Shown piece after piece: positions 8,376 through 17,203 of a stretch of DNA of 64,000 bases (the stretch's first letter is position 1; each line of letters starts with the position of its first letter). Under the pieces are notes generated by a model. That model had not been told where the DNA came from and did no database searches. It worked only from the letters and a program-made list of their open reading frames with translations. Source of the DNA: Streptomyces sp. SolWspMP-5a-2 (GTDB lineage Bacteria > Actinomycetota > Actinomycetes > Streptomycetales > Streptomycetaceae); assembly GCF_900091845.1 (NCBI RefSeq), contig NZ_FMCI01000110.1:20838-84837 (forward strand). Reading direction: 5' to 3'. A program made the position numbers and the translations under genes.

Positions 8376-8725
8376 GCAGGGACGACCCTCCTCACGGCTT
8401 GGTACTCCTCCTCTGTACAGAAGAGGAAGCCGTCCGGGAAAGGTACGGACGGGCAGCCCCGGGGGCAGAATGGACCGCCCTTCTCCTCACCGAGGCCGAC
8501 GGCATCGGGTACGAGCGCCTGCGGTGGCACCGCACAGTGACAAGGTTGCCTCCCCCCTCTCGGTCCCCGTGGACGGTCCGGTCAGGACTTTCCGCCGCAA
8601 TACCCGCTGATCCGCGAGTTCGCCCAAGAGAGGAGCACGTCGAGCGGCACCGGCGGCGGCGCGAGGAGCGGGAGGACCGCCGCTTCGGCGACCGTTGAGG
8701 GTCCGCTCCCCGCGTGCCCCGCGTC
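8376..8725. other. 350-bp gap without a convincing gene
   Basis: The stretch lies between the start of the DUF4157 gene and the stop of the SGNH hydrolase gene, both on the minus strand. It should contain the promoter of the DUF4157 gene. No frame in it has a credible start, ribosome site and family resemblance. Confidence 0.5.
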
Positions 8726-10066
8726 CTACAGCTCCGCCGGGGCGGAGCCCTTCAGGCTGGTGAGGTCGAACGTCTGGGCCATCCGCGCGTAGCCCCTGTC
8801 GCTGGGGTGGAGGTGGTCACCCGAGTCGTACTCGGGGCGCAGCCTGCGCGGGTCGAAGGGGTCGCGCAGCGCCTGGTCGAAGTCGACGACCTGGTCGAAG
8901 ACCTTCCCCGACCTGATCACGGCGTTGACCTGGCGGCGGACGTTCTCGCGGGCCGGGGTGTAGCCGCGGTGGCCCTGGAACGGCATGAGGGTCGCGCCGA
9001 TCACCTTGATGCCGCGGGCGTGCGCCTGGCGGACCAGGGAGCGCAGCCCGGTGACGATGGCGTTCGGGTCGGCGAGCTGCGGGTTGCGCAGGATGTCGTT
9101 GACGCCCAGGTCGATGACGACGACCTTCACGTTGGTCCGGCCGAGGACGTCGCGGGAGAAGCGGCCGAGCCCGTTCTGGTTGTCGGCGGGGCGGCCGAGG
9201 CCGTCGGCGAGGATCTGGTTGCCGCTGATGCCCTCGTTGACGACGCTGTAGCGGGGCAGGTCGGTGCCGGACTCGATCGCCGTGCGCAGCCGCTCGGAGA
9301 GGACGTCGGGCCAGCGGTGGTTGGCGTTGAGGGTGGAGGTGATGCCGTCGGTGAGCGAGTCGCCGAAGGCGACCAGGGTGCCCTCGGAGTCGTTGCTCAG
9401 CACGTCGAGCGAGGTCAGGTACCGCCAGTACGGGGTCTGCTCGGTGTACCCGGCGCCGGTGACGTCCTCGGTGAGGTCGCCCTGGCCGAGGTAGGAGAGC
9501 TGGCGGGCGTGCGGGTGGTAGGTGACCGGGCCCGAGGCGGTGGGGGAGTAGGTGGTGACGAGGAGGTCGCTGTCGTGCGGGACGAGCAGCCGCACCGCGT
9601 CGCTGAGCACCTGCTGCCCGGCCGGGACGACGACCGCGGTGCTGCCGTCGAAGGTCAGCCGCCGCATGGTCTCCGGGGCGGCGGAGGCGGTGCCGGTGCG
9701 GGCGGCGACGGCGATGGTGGCGTGTCCGATGGTCAGCGCCGACTGGCCGTAGAGGTTGGAGAAGGTGACGCGGGCGCTGCTGCCGCCGATGCCGGTGTGC
9801 ACGACGTTGCGGACCGAGCGCCCCGCGTAGCCCTCGGTCTCGGTGCCGGGTTCGGCGCCCGCCGGGGAGGCGGACCAGGCGCCGACCCAGGTGCCGGTGG
9901 AGGCGGGTGCGGCGGAGTTGTGGGGCCTGCCGCCTCTGGTGAGGCTGCTCCTGCTGGTGTCGCCACCGTCGTCCTTCGCCGCTGCCCCTGCGTATATGGC
10001 GGCCGACAGGCCCACGACCAGCGCGATGATCGCGGAAAGCAGGGCATAACCGTGACGCCTGGTCAT
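8726..10066 (-). CDS. Secreted SGNH/GDSL-family hydrolase
   Basis: A 446-residue exported esterase/lipase-like enzyme. The N-terminus has MTRRHG followed by a hydrophobic segment (about residues 8-28), fitting a signal peptide or membrane anchor. Residues 60-210 form a beta-rich region. The SGNH core then shows block I in AFGDSLTDG (nucleophile Ser), the block III Asn in LGVNDI, and block V in DHLHPSDRGY with the catalytic Asp and His. The reaction is likely hydrolysis of acyl esters on lipids or carbohydrates outside the cell. The N-terminal region resembles that of actinobacterial two-domain GDSL proteins. It is a single gene with its own promoter, divergent from the DUF445 gene. Confidence 0.9.
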   Translation of the reverse strand: MTRRHGYALLSAIIALVVGLSAAIYAGAAAKDDGGDTSRSSLTRGGRPHNSAAPASTGTWVGAWSASPAGAEPGTETEGYAGRSVRNVVHTGIGGSSARVTFSNLYGQSALTIGHATIAVAARTGTASAAPETMRRLTFDGSTAVVVPAGQQVLSDAVRLLVPHDSDLLVTTYSPTASGPVTYHPHARQLSYLGQGDLTEDVTGAGYTEQTPYWRYLTSLDVLSNDSEGTLVAFGDSLTDGITSTLNANHRWPDVLSERLRTAIESGTDLPRYSVVNEGISGNQILADGLGRPADNQNGLGRFSRDVLGRTNVKVVVIDLGVNDILRNPQLADPNAIVTGLRSLVRQAHARGIKVIGATLMPFQGHRGYTPARENVRRQVNAVIRSGKVFDQVVDFDQALRDPFDPRRLRPEYDSGDHLHPSDRGYARMAQTFDLTSLKGSAPAEL

Positions 10067-10253
10067 GCGGTGCGTGTCTCCTCGAGCGAACGGGAGCCCC
10101 AGGCTCCGATGTGATCATCCCATGATGCGTCATGAGATGAGGGGTAGTGGAACAGGACCCCCCATTGGGTCACCGGAGTTCACGGATGAGCTCCCCCTCC
10201 AGCATGACGCGGGGAACTCCTGTTCCGTTCCAGTAGTCGGTCAGGAAGGGACA

Positions 10254-11669
10254 ATGTGTGCACGAGATCACGAACGGGTGGAGCGGATGGAACGCACGGA
10301 ACCAGATCAAACCGGTGCAGGTGAGCAGGGCGGCACGGACGGCGGGCGCCCCGGCGGCCCCGCGCCCGGCGGCCGGGACGGCGCCGCCCCGGCCCCCGTC
10401 CGCACGATGACGACGTTCAGCGCGGCCGACGAGGAGAAGCAGCGCGGGGTGCGCCGCATGAAGCTCACGGCGACCGGCCTGCTGCTGTTCGTCGCGCTCG
10501 TCTACGTCGTCGCGAAGTGGGCGCAGAACTCCGGCGCGGGCGCCTGGGCGGGGTACGTCGCCGCCGCGGCCGAGGCCGGCATGGTCGGCGCCCTGGCCGA
10601 CTGGTTCGCCGTCACGGCCCTCTTCCGGCACCCGCTCGGCCTGCCCATCCCGCACACCGCGATCATCCCGACCAAGAAGGACCAGCTCGGCGTCTCCCTG
10701 GGCGAGTTCGTCGGCGAGAACTTCCTCTCCGAGGACGTCGTGCGCGGGCGGCTGCGGGCCGTCGGCATCGGCGGCAGGCTCGGCACCTGGCTCGCCGACC
10801 CCGAGCACGCGGACCGCGTCACCGCCGAGCTGTCGGCGGCGCTCCGGGGCGCCCTGACGGTGCTGCGCGACTCCGACGTCCAGGCCGTGGTCGGCGAGGC
10901 GATCACCCGCAGGGCCGACGCCCAGGAGATCGCGCCCGGCATCGGCAAGATGCTGGACCGGGTCGTCGCCGACGGCGGCCACCGCAGGGTCGTCGACCTG
11001 GTCGTCGCCCGCGCGCACGACTGGCTCGTCCTCCACGACGAGCAGGTCATGGACGCCGTCCAGGGCGGCGCCCCCGGCTGGACCCCGCGCTTCGTGGACA
11101 AGCGGGTCGGCGAGCGCGTCTACAAGGAGCTGCTGCGCTTCGTCACCGAGATGCGCGACATGCCCACCCACCCCGCGCGCGGCGCCCTCGACCGCTTCCT
11201 GGCCGACTTCGCCACCGACCTCCAGTCCGACACCGAGACCCGCGCCCGGGTCGAGCGGCTCAAGACCGAGGTGCTGGGCCGCGGCGAGGTCCAGGACCTC
11301 ATCGCGTCCGCCTGGACGGCCGTACGGTCCATGATCGTCTCGGCGGCCGAGGACGAGCGCAGCGAACTGCGGCTGCGGGTGCGGGCCTCGCTGCTCTCCC
11401 TGGGCGCCCGGATGGCCCACGACGCCAGGCTCCAGGCCAAGGTGGACGGCTGGGTGGAGGGCGCCGCGGTCTACGTCGTCACCACCTACCGGGGCGAGAT
11501 CACGTCCCTCATCACGGACACCGTGGCGGGCTGGGACGCCGAGCACACCACCCGGAAGATCGAGGCGCACATCGGCCGCGACCTGCAGTTCATCCGGATC
11601 AATGGCACGGTGGTGGGATCACTGGCGGGACTGCTGATCTATACGGTGTCACGGGCGCTGGGGGCGTAG
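10254..11669 (+). CDS. DUF445 family membrane protein
   Basis: A 471-residue protein. After a disordered Gly/Asp/Pro-rich first 60 residues comes a hydrophobic helix (LLLFVALVYVV) and the DUF445 signature AGYVAAAAEAGMVGALADWF followed by VTALFRHPLGLPIPHTAIIP. The long middle is alpha-helical and the C-terminus carries another hydrophobic segment (GSLAGLLIYTVSRALG). The family is widespread but its function is not established. Some members are annotated as YjiN-like. ATG 10254 is preferred because AGGAAGGG lies just upstream. It is followed by an MFS gene after 50 nt, perhaps in the same transcript. Confidence 0.85.
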   Translation: MCARDHERVERMERTEPDQTGAGEQGGTDGGRPGGPAPGGRDGAAPAPVRTMTTFSAADEEKQRGVRRMKLTATGLLLFVALVYVVAKWAQNSGAGAWAGYVAAAAEAGMVGALADWFAVTALFRHPLGLPIPHTAIIPTKKDQLGVSLGEFVGENFLSEDVVRGRLRAVGIGGRLGTWLADPEHADRVTAELSAALRGALTVLRDSDVQAVVGEAITRRADAQEIAPGIGKMLDRVVADGGHRRVVDLVVARAHDWLVLHDEQVMDAVQGGAPGWTPRFVDKRVGERVYKELLRFVTEMRDMPTHPARGALDRFLADFATDLQSDTETRARVERLKTEVLGRGEVQDLIASAWTAVRSMIVSAAEDERSELRLRVRASLLSLGARMAHDARLQAKVDGWVEGAAVYVVTTYRGEITSLITDTVAGWDAEHTTRKIEAHIGRDLQFIRINGTVVGSLAGLLIYTVSRALGA

Positions 11670-11722
11670 TCCCTCCGCTCGGGGGCATCCGGCAGGGGTT
11701 CCGCTCAATGAGGAGGGAGCCC

Positions 11723-13180
11723 ATGACCGAGACGCGGGCCGAGCGCGGCCACACCCTCACCACCGACATCCCGGCACGCCTGGACCGTCTGCCCTGGTCG
11801 CGCTGGCACTGGACGATCGTCATCGGCCTCGGCACGGTGTGGATCCTCGACGGCCTGGAGGTCACGGTCGTCGGGAACATCGCCGGCCGGCTCTCCGAGC
11901 CGGGCAGCGGGCTGTCCATCAGCTCCGGCCAGATCACCGGCATCGCCGCCGCCCTGTACGTGGCGGGTGCCTGCACGGGCGCCCTCTTCTGGGGGCGCCT
12001 GACGGACCGGTGGGGCCGCAAGAAGCTGTTCATGATCACGCTGGCGGTCTACCTCGTGGCGACGGCGCTCACCGCGGTGTCGTTCTCCAGCTGGTGGTTC
12101 TTCCTCTTCCGCTTCCTCACCGGCTTCGGCATCGGCGGCGAGTACGCGGCCATCAACTCCGCCATCGACGAGCTGATCCCGGCGAAGTACCGCGGCCGGG
12201 TCGACCTCGCCATCAACGGCAGCTTCTGGGCGGGGGCGGTGATCGGCTCGCTGCTGGCGATCCTCGCCCTCAACGAGTCGGTCTTCCCCAAGGACCTCGG
12301 CTGGCGGCTGACGTTCGCGCTCGGCGCGGTCCTCGCCTCGGTGATCCTCCTGGTCCGCAGGCACGTCCCGGAGAGCCCGCGCTGGCTGCTGATCCACGGG
12401 CGGGAGGCGGAGGCCGAGGAGATCGTCACGTCCATCGAACGCAAGGTGGAGGCGGAGACCGGCACGGCCCTGCCGCGCCCCGAGTCGCAGATCACCATCC
12501 ACCAGCGCGGCAGCGTCGGCTTCGGCGAGATCGCCCGCACGGTCTTCTCCACCTACCGCAAACGGGCGGTGCTCGGCTTCTCCCTCTTCATCGGCCAGGC
12601 GTTCCTCTACAACGCGATCACCTTCGGCTTCGGCGCGATCCTGACCACGTTCTACGACGTCCCGACCGGCAACACCGGCTACTACTTCGCCGTCATCGCC
12701 GTCGGCAACTTCTTCGGCCCCCTCCTGCTGGGCAAGCTGTTCGACTCGGTGGGCCGCCGGATCATGATCTCCTCGACGTACCTGCTCTCGGGCGTGCTGC
12801 TGTTCGGGACGGCCTGGCTCTTCGACCGAGGCTCCCTGGACGCGACGACCCTGACGGCCTGCTGGTGCGTGGTCCTGTTCTTCGCCTCCGCGGGGGCGTC
12901 CAGCGCCTACCTCACGGTCTCGGAGATCTTCCCGATGGAGACGCGGGCGATGTCCATCGCGTTCTTCTACGCCCTCGGCACGGCCGTCGGCGGCATCAGC
13001 GGCCCGCTGGTCTTCGCCGACCTCACGGAGTCGGGCGTGGTCGGCGACACGGTCCTGGCCTTCCAGATCGGCGCGGGCCTGATGTGCGCGGCGGGCCTGG
13101 TGGCGGCCTTCCTCGCGGTGAAGGCGGAACGCCGCGCCCTGGAGGACGTGGCGAGGCCGCTGTCGGAGGTGGGGTCCTAG
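11723..13180 (+). CDS. MFS transporter, sugar/metabolite porter type
   Basis: A 485-residue, 12-helix major facilitator. The loop between helices 2 and 3 has GRLTDRWGRKKLF, helix 1 contains DGLEVTVVG, and the centre has ESPRWLLIHGR, as in the sugar-porter and aromatic-acid/metabolite branches. The second half repeats the loop motif in KLFDSVGRRIM. It probably symports a small organic metabolite with protons. The substrate is not evident. ATG 11723 is chosen because AGGAGG sits 6 nt before it. A slightly earlier ATG (11708) overlaps that site. Confidence 0.85.
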   Translation: MTETRAERGHTLTTDIPARLDRLPWSRWHWTIVIGLGTVWILDGLEVTVVGNIAGRLSEPGSGLSISSGQITGIAAALYVAGACTGALFWGRLTDRWGRKKLFMITLAVYLVATALTAVSFSSWWFFLFRFLTGFGIGGEYAAINSAIDELIPAKYRGRVDLAINGSFWAGAVIGSLLAILALNESVFPKDLGWRLTFALGAVLASVILLVRRHVPESPRWLLIHGREAEAEEIVTSIERKVEAETGTALPRPESQITIHQRGSVGFGEIARTVFSTYRKRAVLGFSLFIGQAFLYNAITFGFGAILTTFYDVPTGNTGYYFAVIAVGNFFGPLLLGKLFDSVGRRIMISSTYLLSGVLLFGTAWLFDRGSLDATTLTACWCVVLFFASAGASSAYLTVSEIFPMETRAMSIAFFYALGTAVGGISGPLVFADLTESGVVGDTVLAFQIGAGLMCAAGLVAAFLAVKAERRALEDVARPLSEVGS

Positions 13181-13320
13181 GAGCCGTCAGCGGGCGGCTC
13201 TGAGGCGGTGCGGGAGGCGCACGCGTGGGCGGGCGGACGGGTCGACGGCTGGATGTGCGGAAGGACCGATGCGGTGAAGGGGCCGGCTCAGGTGCCGATG
13301 ACGAGGAGAAGACCGGGGCG

Positions 13321-13680
13321 ATGACCGTACGCAGAGTGGTGCCGGACATCAGGGTGGGGTCCGAGGAGGAGATGCGGGCGAGCAAGGACTTCTACGCCAC
13401 GCTGGGCCTGGAGGAGGCGATGGACCTGGGCTGGGTGTCGACGCTGGCGTCACCGTCGAACCCCACGGCGCAGATCACCTTCTCCCTGCGGGACCGCACG
13501 GCACCCGTGGACCCGGACCTGAGCGTGGAGGTGGCGGACGTGGACGAGGTCTACGCCCGCTGCCGCGCCCGGGGAGCGGAGATCGTGCACGACCTCCGTG
13601 ACGAGGAGTGGGGAGTACGCCGCTTCTTCGTCCGGGACCCGACGGGGAGGGTGGTGAACGTGGTGTCGCACCGGGGGTGA
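13321..13680 (+). CDS. VOC (glyoxalase/bleomycin-resistance) family protein
   Basis: A 119-residue protein from ATG 13321. It has the single-domain vicinal-oxygen-chelate pattern of two beta-alpha-beta-beta-beta modules: an N-terminal RRVVPDIRVGSEEEMRASKD helix, a middle strand pair, and a C-terminal RRFFVRDPTGRVVNVVSH strand. VOC dimers bind a metal or small ligand and act as lyases, dioxygenases or drug-binding proteins. No specific activity can be assigned. Upstream in-frame starts would add an unlikely Gly/Arg-rich leader. It ends 55 nt before a 46-bp tandem repeat. Confidence 0.8.
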   Translation: MTVRRVVPDIRVGSEEEMRASKDFYATLGLEEAMDLGWVSTLASPSNPTAQITFSLRDRTAPVDPDLSVEVADVDEVYARCRARGAEIVHDLRDEEWGVRRFFVRDPTGRVVNVVSHRG

Positions 13681-13734
13681 CGGGCACTCGGGGGAGTGAG
13701 GGCGAGGGGGAGTGGGACGGGCCCGAGTTCGTCA

Positions 13735-13925
13735 CCCGCGGCGGTCGGCTCCGGTGACGGTGGCAGCGGGACGGGCTCCGGTGTCAGCCACGGCGGTCGG
13801 TGACGGTGGCAGCGGGACGGGCTCCGGTGTCAGCCGCGGCGGTCGGTGACGGTGACAGCGGGACGGGCTCCGGTCTCACCCGCGGCGGTCGGTGACAGTG
13901 ACAGCGGGACGGGCCCGGGGTGTCA
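13735..13925. repeat. Four-copy tandem repeat, 46-bp unit
   Basis: The core CAGCGGGACGGGC recurs at 13764, 13810, 13856 and 13902, exactly 46 bp apart, inside near-identical units (GGTCGGTGACGGTGRCAGCG and so on). The array lies between the VOC gene and the stop of a convergent membrane-protein gene. Units abut with no spacers, so it is a minisatellite, not a CRISPR. Confidence 0.9.
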
Positions 13926-14225
13926 CCCGTGCCGGTCGGCGACGGCCCAGGAGGCGAGAGCGACGGCGCCGGTGACCCCGAACACGGCGGGCCAGGCGCC
14001 GACCTTCTTCGCGAGGGGATGGGAGACCCCGAAGGCGACGAGGTACCCGGCGGTGAGCGCCCCGGCGGCCCTGACCCCGGCCCGCTGCCGCCACTGCCAC
14101 GCGGCGGCGGCCCCACCGAGGGCGAGCACACCTCCACCGAGTTCCCGCCGCCCGCTCCACCGGGCGACGCCATAACCACCGATGAGCCCGACGGAGGCTA
14201 CGAGGGCGGTGGGGATCTTGGGCAT
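13923..14225 (-). CDS. Small hypothetical membrane protein
   Basis: A 100-residue protein starting at ATG 14225, 7 nt after GGAG. It begins MPKIPTALVASVGLIGGYGV and has three to four hydrophobic segments. It ends AVALASWAVADRHG. The conserved phrase LAKKVGAWPAVFGVTG lies between the last two helices. It matches a small uncharacterised membrane-protein family I recall from other streptomycetes, with no known function. The last 45 codons have a decayed second copy at 17356-17490 on the same strand. Its stop codon abuts the 46-bp repeat array. Confidence 0.7.
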   Translation of the reverse strand: MPKIPTALVASVGLIGGYGVARWSGRRELGGGVLALGGAAAAWQWRQRAGVRAAGALTAGYLVAFGVSHPLAKKVGAWPAVFGVTGAVALASWAVADRHG

Positions 14226-14351
14226 GGGGGTCTCCTGGATCACAAAAAACATCCGACTCCAGGCATTGTCCCTCTCGCCTGGCCGCATCCCCGGCAGTCG
14301 CCATGCTCGCTGAAGCCGGGCGGCCAGACCCGCAGCACAGCCGACGTGAGG

Positions 14352-14957
14352 TCAGACGTCCCTCCAGAAGGCCAACGCCTGCCTGATGAGTTCCTCGGCG
14401 GCGTCCCCGTAGCAGGCGGCGGCGCTCAGCGCGCCGAACGCCTTCTCATGCAGGTCCACTTCAGCAGGGTCAACGATGTCGACGCTGCCCGACACGAGTT
14501 CGTAGTGAGCGCGGCCATCACCGTGGAGGTTGAACCCTGGTGCGGGCACGCACGCCACCTCGGCGGCACGTGGCAGGACCCCGAGCGAGAGAGAGGGCAG
14601 ACCGATGTCCCGCAGGAGCCGTTCCAACTGCTCTGTCATCACCTTCGGCCCACCGATGTCGGTGTAGAGGGCCTGCTCACCGAGGACCACGTCGTAGTGG
14701 TGCTCGCCGTCGTAGAGCACCTGCTGCCGCTCCATGCGCTTGGCCGCTCCAGCGGCTACGTCGTCCGGCACATCGAGGAACGCCACGACGCGCCGCAGGA
14801 CGATGGTTGCGTACGCTTCCGTCTGGAGGGTGCCCCAGACCATGGCGGGGACGTATCCCTTGCCTCGGGGAGTCTCGCGGTACCAGCCGTTCACCTCCTC
14901 CTGTGCGACTGCTGTGCCGGTGGAGAGTCGCTGGCGCCAAGCGTGTGATGCGTGCAT
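14352..14957 (-). CDS. Stand-alone DUF5753 protein (Scr1-type antitoxin-like regulator without HTH)
   Basis: A 201-residue protein corresponding to the C-terminal ligand/partner domain of actinobacterial XRE-DUF5753 regulators: YVPAMVWGTLQTEAYA, RMERQQVLYDG, LYTDIGG and VMTEQLERLL. The usual N-terminal helix-turn-helix is absent. ATG 14957 has GGGAGGA immediately upstream, so the short form looks genuine and not a misplaced start. In related proteins this domain works beside a DUF397 partner in toxin-antitoxin-like pairs. Without a DNA-binding domain it would need a partner. It overlaps the preceding gene by 67 nt in another frame. Confidence 0.75.
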   Translation of the reverse strand: MHASHAWRQRLSTGTAVAQEEVNGWYRETPRGKGYVPAMVWGTLQTEAYATIVLRRVVAFLDVPDDVAAGAAKRMERQQVLYDGEHHYDVVLGEQALYTDIGGPKVMTEQLERLLRDIGLPSLSLGVLPRAAEVACVPAPGFNLHGDGRAHYELVSGSVDIVDPAEVDLHEKAFGALSAAACYGDAAEELIRQALAFWRDV

Positions 14958-15514
14958 GGATCCTCCCGAAGCCGCTGATGTCCCGCGTCGATCAACTCCC
15001 GTACCGCCTGCGGTCGGCAGAGGTCACCGTCATAGCGCGGCAGTACAGCCCAGTAGGTTCCTGGTGGCCCTTGGCGGCCGAGAGAAGGAACCCCAAGACA
15101 GGTCTCGCCTTCCAGACAAGGTGCCAACTCGTCGCGATCCCAGACCAGTCCGGCGTGCCACTGGATGAGCGCGTAGTAGGTGGGTCCTGCGACACGGTGG
15201 TCGTGGATCACCGGACCCCGAAGGCGCAGGGAGAGCGCGACGGCTACGACGAACGGGTCGTCGGACCCCACGGCCGCGTACACCAGGGCGCCCGTGAGTC
15301 GGACCGCTGCGAACTGTCGTCCAAGAGGCAGAAGGGCCACGCCTTGGTTCGACCACTCGGCCCGAGCCTGTCCGGGAACGGGATGCGCTCGTGAGAGCCA
15401 CTCGATGATCGCTTGCTCGGTGGCTCGGTCGATTCGGCTTCTGTCGTCTCCGTACCTTTCGTCGCTCAGATCGCTTGCCGCACGCGCGTCGCGCTGGGGA
15501 TCTCCAGTGACCAT
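14891..15514 (-). CDS. Hypothetical protein upstream of the DUF5753 gene
   Basis: A 207-residue soluble protein read from ATG 15514 (the frame is open further upstream, but without a good start). It contains the phrase WLSRAHPVPGQARAEW, then alternating strands (VALLPLGRQFAAVRLTGALV) and a C-terminal PGTYWAVLPRYDGDL. It looks like a streptomycete-specific family that I cannot name. The overall rhythm faintly recalls reduced primase-polymerase N-terminal folds, but no catalytic motif supports that. Its stop lies 67 nt inside the DUF5753 gene, which implies coupled expression. It is divergent from the XRE/TPR regulator. Confidence 0.6.
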   Translation of the reverse strand: MVTGDPQRDARAASDLSDERYGDDRSRIDRATEQAIIEWLSRAHPVPGQARAEWSNQGVALLPLGRQFAAVRLTGALVYAAVGSDDPFVVAVALSLRLRGPVIHDHRVAGPTYYALIQWHAGLVWDRDELAPCLEGETCLGVPSLGRQGPPGTYWAVLPRYDGDLCRPQAVRELIDAGHQRLREDPCTHHTLGASDSPPAQQSHRRR

Positions 15515-15626
15515 GTGCCGATCATCCTGTTGCGCAGAGTGACGGAGCCAGGTCGCGGTGCGGCCATCCTCGGCCACGTGACGGCCATGACGGAAGAAGT
15601 GCCGCTGCACAGGCCAGACTGAACGC

Positions 15627-16868
15627 ATGAGCCACAACGACGCGTTGCGAGCGGCGCGGTTGCATGCGGGCTGGCGGACCATCGAACAGGCGGCGCAGAA
15701 GCTCTCGGAGCACGGGCAACGGATGCTCGGTGACCGCCACTTCAACGTCTCCCCGCGCACATGGCGCCGTTGGGAAGGCGCTTCCCCCGGCTGGCCTCTG
15801 GAGGAGACTGCGGCGGTCATCCAGGACGCGTTGGGACGCTGGCCGGAGGATCTGGGCTTCTCGACGCCGCCTGGCTGGATTCGTCCCGAACGCCGCGAAG
15901 AGGAGCAAGTGAAGAGGCGAGAGTTCCTCTCCGTCACGGCTGCCGCCCTCGTCGCCGGACCCGTTGCCCCGCAGTACGTCGATCCTGCGCTGATTGACTA
16001 CTTCCAGCAGCAACTTGAGGGCCACTACCGGGCGGACATGTTCCTCGGCCCGCACGACCTGATCGGCACGGTGTCCGCGCAGTACCAGTTGATCGACAAG
16101 CTGGTGCGCTCGGCCACGGGAGAAACCCGCCGGGGGCTTCTGCGGGTGGGAGCCGCTTATGCCGCGTTGGTCGGATGGCTGTATCAGGACGCGGGTGACC
16201 TGAACGGCTCGGCGTTCTGGCGGGGTGTCACTCAAGAGATGGCGATACGCTCCCGCGACCCTCACCTCATCGGGTACGCCCTCGTGAACCAGGCACAGGT
16301 GCGCACGGACATGGGTGACGGTGCCGCGGTCGTCGAGCTCTGTGAGGCGGCACTGGACTCCCGCAGGCTGCTGGCCAAGGTGCGGGTCATGGCGTTGCAG
16401 CAGCAGGCCCACGGTTCCAGTCTCATGGGGGACCGGGGGGCGGTGGACCGCTTGATCGACACCGCGGATGGGCTTCTCGATCAGGTGGATGACGACTTGC
16501 CTTGGGGCAACGCCTGCCGCCGTACCCCTGGCTATCTGGAGGTTCAGCGAGCCACTTGTTACGGCAGACTCGGGCTGGGCGTGGAGGCCGTGGCGTTGTG
16601 GGTCCAAGTGCTGCGCCATGTACCGGAGTCGGCGCGTAGGGATCGCGGGGTGTACCTCGTCCGCCATGCAACGGCGGCGGCGCATGCGGGTGATCCGGAC
16701 CAGGCCGCCGAGATTGTCGGCGCGGCCGCGAGCATCGCCGTGGAGACCCGCTCCGCGCGCATGTGCAGGGAACTGGACGTATTTCAGCGCTCGATGCATC
16801 CCTGGCGGGACTCTCCGGTAGGTCGTGGAATTCGCGAGACTCTCACCCCTGTGATGAATGGAGGCTGA
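15627..16868 (+). CDS. XRE-type regulator with TPR-like C-terminal domain
   Basis: A 413-residue protein. Residues 1-80 form an atypical XRE helix-turn-helix (ALRAARLHAGWRTIEQAAQ, then VSPRTWRRWEGASPGWP). Residues 105-400 are repeated helical pairs resembling tetratricopeptide repeats (YALVNQAQVRTDMGDGAAVV, ATAAAHAGDPDQAAEIV). This architecture is abundant in Streptomyces, where the helical half is thought to bind a peptide or partner protein. Its stop is 2 nt from the start of the pterin dehydratase gene, giving coupled translation. The target DNA is unknown. The 112-bp divergent gap to the 15514 gene would hold a shared operator. Confidence 0.8.
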   Translation: MSHNDALRAARLHAGWRTIEQAAQKLSEHGQRMLGDRHFNVSPRTWRRWEGASPGWPLEETAAVIQDALGRWPEDLGFSTPPGWIRPERREEEQVKRREFLSVTAAALVAGPVAPQYVDPALIDYFQQQLEGHYRADMFLGPHDLIGTVSAQYQLIDKLVRSATGETRRGLLRVGAAYAALVGWLYQDAGDLNGSAFWRGVTQEMAIRSRDPHLIGYALVNQAQVRTDMGDGAAVVELCEAALDSRRLLAKVRVMALQQQAHGSSLMGDRGAVDRLIDTADGLLDQVDDDLPWGNACRRTPGYLEVQRATCYGRLGLGVEAVALWVQVLRHVPESARRDRGVYLVRHATAAAHAGDPDQAAEIVGAAASIAVETRSARMCRELDVFQRSMHPWRDSPVGRGIRETLTPVMNGG

Positions 16869-16870
16869 CC

Positions 16871-17203
16871 ATGACGGACGCCCCGGTACCGCTGACCGAA
16901 TCAGAGATCGACGTCGCGCTGTCGACAACCCCCGGATGGCGGCGCGTGGAGAACGAAATCACGCGCACCTACGGCATCCGCTACCACGGGGGCGTGGCGA
17001 TGATCGTGCACGTCGCCGACGTCGAGCGGCTGATCGGCCATCACGCGGACATCGATCTCCGCTGGGACCACATCCGCTTCGGCATCACCACGCACGACGC
17101 CGGTCACAGGCTGACGGCAGCGGACTTCGACCTGGCCCGGCGGATCGACGCCATCGCGACAGCGCACGGCGCCGAATCCGTCGAGGGATCACCCGAGGTG
17201 TAG
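16871..17203 (+). CDS. 4a-hydroxytetrahydrobiopterin dehydratase (pterin carbinolamine dehydratase family)
   Basis: A 110-residue protein of the PCD/DCoH fold. It shows the conserved histidine cluster and active-site pattern HHADIDLRWDHIRFG followed by THDAGHRLTAADFDLARRID. The enzyme dehydrates the 4a-carbinolamine of tetrahydropterin to regenerate the cofactor after aromatic hydroxylation. GGAGG precedes ATG 16871 by a few bases, inside the end of the XRE gene. No pterin-dependent hydroxylase is nearby, so its partner is unknown. Coupling to a regulator may mean a non-catalytic role, which is speculation. Confidence 0.85.
   Translation: MTDAPVPLTESEIDVALSTTPGWRRVENEITRTYGIRYHGGVAMIVHVADVERLIGHHADIDLRWDHIRFGITTHDAGHRLTAADFDLARRIDAIATAHGAESVEGSPEV

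Noticed and set aside
8225..8698. A 157-residue plus-strand ORF in the gap before the DUF4157 gene
   Set aside because: Arg/Pro-rich composition, no ribosome site and no recognisable family. It overlaps the DUF4157 N-terminus.
10517..13180. An 887-residue MFS gene starting inside the DUF445 gene
   Set aside because: The first 400 codons are a shadow of DUF445 in another frame. AGGAGG and ATG 11723 mark the true start.
13735..13925. 46-bp repeats as a possible CRISPR array
   Set aside because: The units are directly abutting with no unique spacers, and no cas genes are present.
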